Below are positions 6,169-7,676 of a stretch of 7,676 nucleotides of DNA, piece after piece (the stretch's first letter is position 1; each line of letters starts with the position of its first letter). The notes under the pieces are model-generated. The model made no database searches and was not told the origin of the DNA. It saw only the letters and a program-made list of their open reading frames with translations. The DNA is from Chloroflexota bacterium (GTDB lineage: Bacteria; Chloroflexota; Dehalococcoidia; JAUQQI01): contig JAUQQI010000069.1 of assembly GCA_030549955.1 (NCBI GenBank), positions 2,942 through 10,617 of the forward strand, given 5' to 3'. Made by a program: the position numbers and the translations under genes.

Positions 6169-6384
6169 GTGAAGGTTATCGTCCGTTATCCCAAGCGCCA
6201 GGAACTCGAGCTCAAGGGCGCCCGGCGGGTCCGGGATATTCTTAAAGAGCTGAACATTAACCCCGAAGCCGTCCTGGTGATCCGGGGCGATAGCCTGGTC
6301 ACCGGGGATACGGTGGTTGGGGACGACGACGTCATCGAGGTCCGTCCGGTGATGTCCGGAGGCCAGACCGATGCGGTGCATTAA
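6169..6384 (+). CDS. ttuB: MoaD/ThiS-like ubiquitin-fold sulfur carrier, TtuB-like, with six-residue C-terminal tail
   Basis: This 71-residue protein of the MoaD/ThiS beta-grasp family is the likely sulfur donor for the thiolase encoded next. Landmarks are an MKVIVRYP strand, LKELNINPEAVLVIRG (25-40), DDDVIEVRPVMSGG (52-65) and the diglycine Gly64-Gly65, whose carboxyl end would be adenylated and made into a thiocarboxylate. Family members normally stop at Gly-Gly, but here QTDAVH follows, so the tail must be removed or the protein acts otherwise. The GTG start is forced: an in-frame TAA lies at 6130-6132 with no other start codon between, and GGGGG (6157-6161) sits seven bases upstream. It overlaps ttuA by 14 bp, and GGAGG within the Gly-Gly codons is the ttuA ribosome site. 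The activating E1-like enzyme (TtuC type) is not in the window. The symbol is assigned by context. Confidence 0.82.
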   Translation: MKVIVRYPKRQELELKGARRVRDILKELNINPEAVLVIRGDSLVTGDTVVGDDDVIEVRPVMSGGQTDAVH

Positions 6385-7318
6385 GTGCCGTCAGCCCGCC
6401 GCCGTTGAGGTGCGCCGGCACCACTCGGCCTTCTGTCCGGAACACTTCATCGAGTTCTTTGATAACCAGGTGCGGCGGGCCGTCCATGACGAAAAGATGT
6501 TCAGCCCCGAGGACCGCATCCTCGTCGCGGTCTCCGGGGGCAAGGATAGCCTTGCCCTCTGGGATGTCCTCCTGCGCTTCGGCTACCAGGCGACCGGTCT
6601 TCACATCAACCTGGGAATCCCGGGCTATTCCGACCTCTCCCAGGAAAAGACCGAGGCCTTTGCCCGGGACCGGGGAGCCGAGCTGATCATCGTCGACCTG
6701 GAGGCCGACTACGGCGTGACGGTCGAGGACTTCAAGCGGGGTTCCGAGCGGACGCCCTGCTCGGCGTGCGGCCTATCAAAGAGATACATTTTCAACAAGG
6801 TTGCCCTGGAGCAGGGGTTTGATGTGGTAGCCACCGGCCACAACCTCGACGACGAGGCCGCTACCCTGCTCGGGAACCTGATCCACTGGCAGGACGGGTA
6901 CCTGATCCGCCAGGGGCCGGTGCTGCCGGCCGGCTACCCGAACCTGGTGAAGAAAGTCAAGCCGCTTTACCGGCTGGCCGAACGGGAGATTGCCGCCTAC
7001 GCCGTCCTGCGGGGCATCGACTACGTGCTGGATGAGTGTCCGAACGCGGTCGGGGCCCGGTCCCTGCTCTACAAGGAGGCCCTGAATCTCATCGAACAGC
7101 ACTCGCCCGGGGCGAAACAGAACCTCTACCTGGGCTTCCTCCAGAAGGGCCGGAAGCTGATTTCGGCGGCCGAAGAGAGGCCGCAACTGGTCGAGTGCGA
7201 GCGCTGCGGCATGCCCACGACTGCGCAGGTCTGCTCCTTCTGCCGGCTGATGGAGCGGGTCAGGATCCGGCTCCGGCGTTCGAAGCCCGAGCCTGTCGCG
7301 CCGCCGGCAGCCCGCTGA
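6371..7318 (+). CDS. ttuA: tRNA 2-thiolation enzyme TtuA (tRNA-5-methyluridine(54) 2-sulfurtransferase)
   Basis: This PP-loop ATPase activates tRNA by adenylation and inserts sulfur at position 54 of the T-loop, taken from a TtuB thiocarboxylate through a 4Fe-4S cluster. The 315 residues contain an N-terminal zinc finger (Cys3, Cys6, Cys22, His25), the PP-loop SGGKDS (55-60), Cys130 and Cys133 in TPCSACG, GHNLDDEA (156-163), Cys223 in DECPNAVGARS, and a C-terminal zinc finger (Cys276, Cys279, Cys288, Cys291), followed by a basic, Pro/Ala-rich tail. The spacing of 130/133/223 matches the cluster cysteines known for Thermus TtuA, so an active enzyme is expected. GGAGG lies eight bases before the ATG, inside ttuB. 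The two zinc fingers and a paired carrier separate it from TtcA and from archaeal Ncs6. Thiolation of U54 is linked to heat tolerance, but the family also occurs in mesophiles. Confidence 0.93.
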   Translation: MRCIKCRQPAAVEVRRHHSAFCPEHFIEFFDNQVRRAVHDEKMFSPEDRILVAVSGGKDSLALWDVLLRFGYQATGLHINLGIPGYSDLSQEKTEAFARDRGAELIIVDLEADYGVTVEDFKRGSERTPCSACGLSKRYIFNKVALEQGFDVVATGHNLDDEAATLLGNLIHWQDGYLIRQGPVLPAGYPNLVKKVKPLYRLAEREIAAYAVLRGIDYVLDECPNAVGARSLLYKEALNLIEQHSPGAKQNLYLGFLQKGRKLISAAEERPQLVECERCGMPTTAQVCSFCRLMERVRIRLRRSKPEPVAPPAAR

Positions 7319-7333
7319 CGTCCGACCGAACCG

Positions 7334-7676
7334 CTACTCCCGGGCGCCTGGTCCCCGGAAATGGAGGTTGACCCCGAGCCGGAATGGGCGGCCGGTTGCC
7401 GTCTCCCCAAGGGCTGCCAGGTGGAGGTTCGCCTTGTCCCCCTCGTCGGTGCTGACAAGCTGGTAACGTCCGGTCACGACAACCAGGCCGGTATGCTCCA
7501 GGCGGGCCGTGGGACGACTCCCGCCCGGCCGCGGGGTCGTATGGCGCAAGACGACCCGCTCAACCCGGACCGGTTCGGAACTGTCCGGGCTATTTAATAT
7601 CGTCAGCCTGACCTCGTACGCTCCCTGCGCGGGCACATCATTGCAGCCGAACGAGCTATCCCAGGTGACGGCTACC
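7334..7676 (-). CDS. Hypothetical protein, C-terminal part (runs off the window)
   Basis: The frame is open on the minus strand from the window edge to the TAG at 7334-7336, about 113 residues, with the start beyond base 7676; an internal GTG at 7636 is not needed as a start. The visible part has no recognised catalytic motif. It shows alternating hydrophobic and polar strands (YEVRLTILN, VRVERVVLRH, TGLVVVTGRYQLV, ANLHLAAL, FRLGVNLHF), suggesting an all-beta or beta-sandwich domain. One Cys lies near the visible N-terminus (FGCND). An envelope or spore-coat-like protein is possible but not shown. It ends 15 bp from the ttuA stop, convergently, and is separate from that operon. Family unknown. 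Confidence 0.6.
   Translation of the reverse strand, partial: VAVTWDSSFGCNDVPAQGAYEVRLTILNSPDSSEPVRVERVVLRHTTPRPGGSRPTARLEHTGLVVVTGRYQLVSTDEGDKANLHLAALGETATGRPFRLGVNLHFRGPGARE

Noticed and set aside
7036..7371. Plus-strand frame overlapping the end of ttuA
   Set aside because: It is out of frame within ttuA, whose C-terminal zinc finger is clearly real.

Overview
The window is GC-rich, densely coding bacterial DNA. It looks like ordinary chromosome rather than a mobile island: no transposase, integrase, phage gene or CRISPR array is visible. The gene set suggests a high-GC member of the Bacillota (Clostridia or Desulfotomaculia type), quite possibly a thermophile. The reasons are a CpsB/YwqE-type phosphatase beside dTDP-sugar genes, a transaldolase-like gene next to rho as in Bacillota, and a TtuB/TtuA-like tRNA thiolation pair. 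This placement is inference from gene content, not from a search.

Layout. Positions 3-2727 (+) are the end of a polysaccharide operon: a 5'-truncated CpsB-like PHP phosphatase, a long-form glucose-1-phosphate thymidylyltransferase (rmlA type) and a dTDP-glucose 4,6-dehydratase (rmlB). The genes overlap by 13 bp and 1 bp, so they are probably translationally coupled. Together the last two make dTDP-4-keto-6-deoxyglucose for a deoxysugar in a surface polymer. No rmlC or rmlD is in view. Positions 2764-4873 (-) carry a TalC-type transaldolase followed by the transcription terminator Rho, separated by a 165-nt leader with two hairpins. A divergent promoter region (4874-4983) separates these from an SDR-family dehydrogenase (4984-5769, +). 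This gene converges on a tiny aromatic and coiled-coil protein (5780-5971, -).

Positions 6025-7318 (+) hold the most interesting module: a promoter-like -10 box, tRNA-Gly(UCC), a short spacer with repeated GGTAAA half-sites, a ubiquitin-like sulfur carrier (ttuB-like) and a two-zinc-finger PP-loop tRNA 2-thiolase (ttuA). In Thermus this enzyme pair thiolates T54 in the tRNA T-loop, which stabilises tRNA at high temperature. Here the pair lies directly downstream of a tRNA that carries the target position. The sulfur carrier ends in Gly-Gly plus six extra residues, so it may need proteolytic maturation. The Gly-Gly codons themselves form the Shine-Dalgarno of ttuA. The window ends in the C-terminal part of an unrecognised minus-strand protein (7334-7676).

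Three convergent gene pairs are packed with 10-36 bp between stop codons and no recognisable intrinsic terminators. No gene-free stretch exceeds 300 bases; the largest gap is the 165-nt transaldolase-rho spacer.
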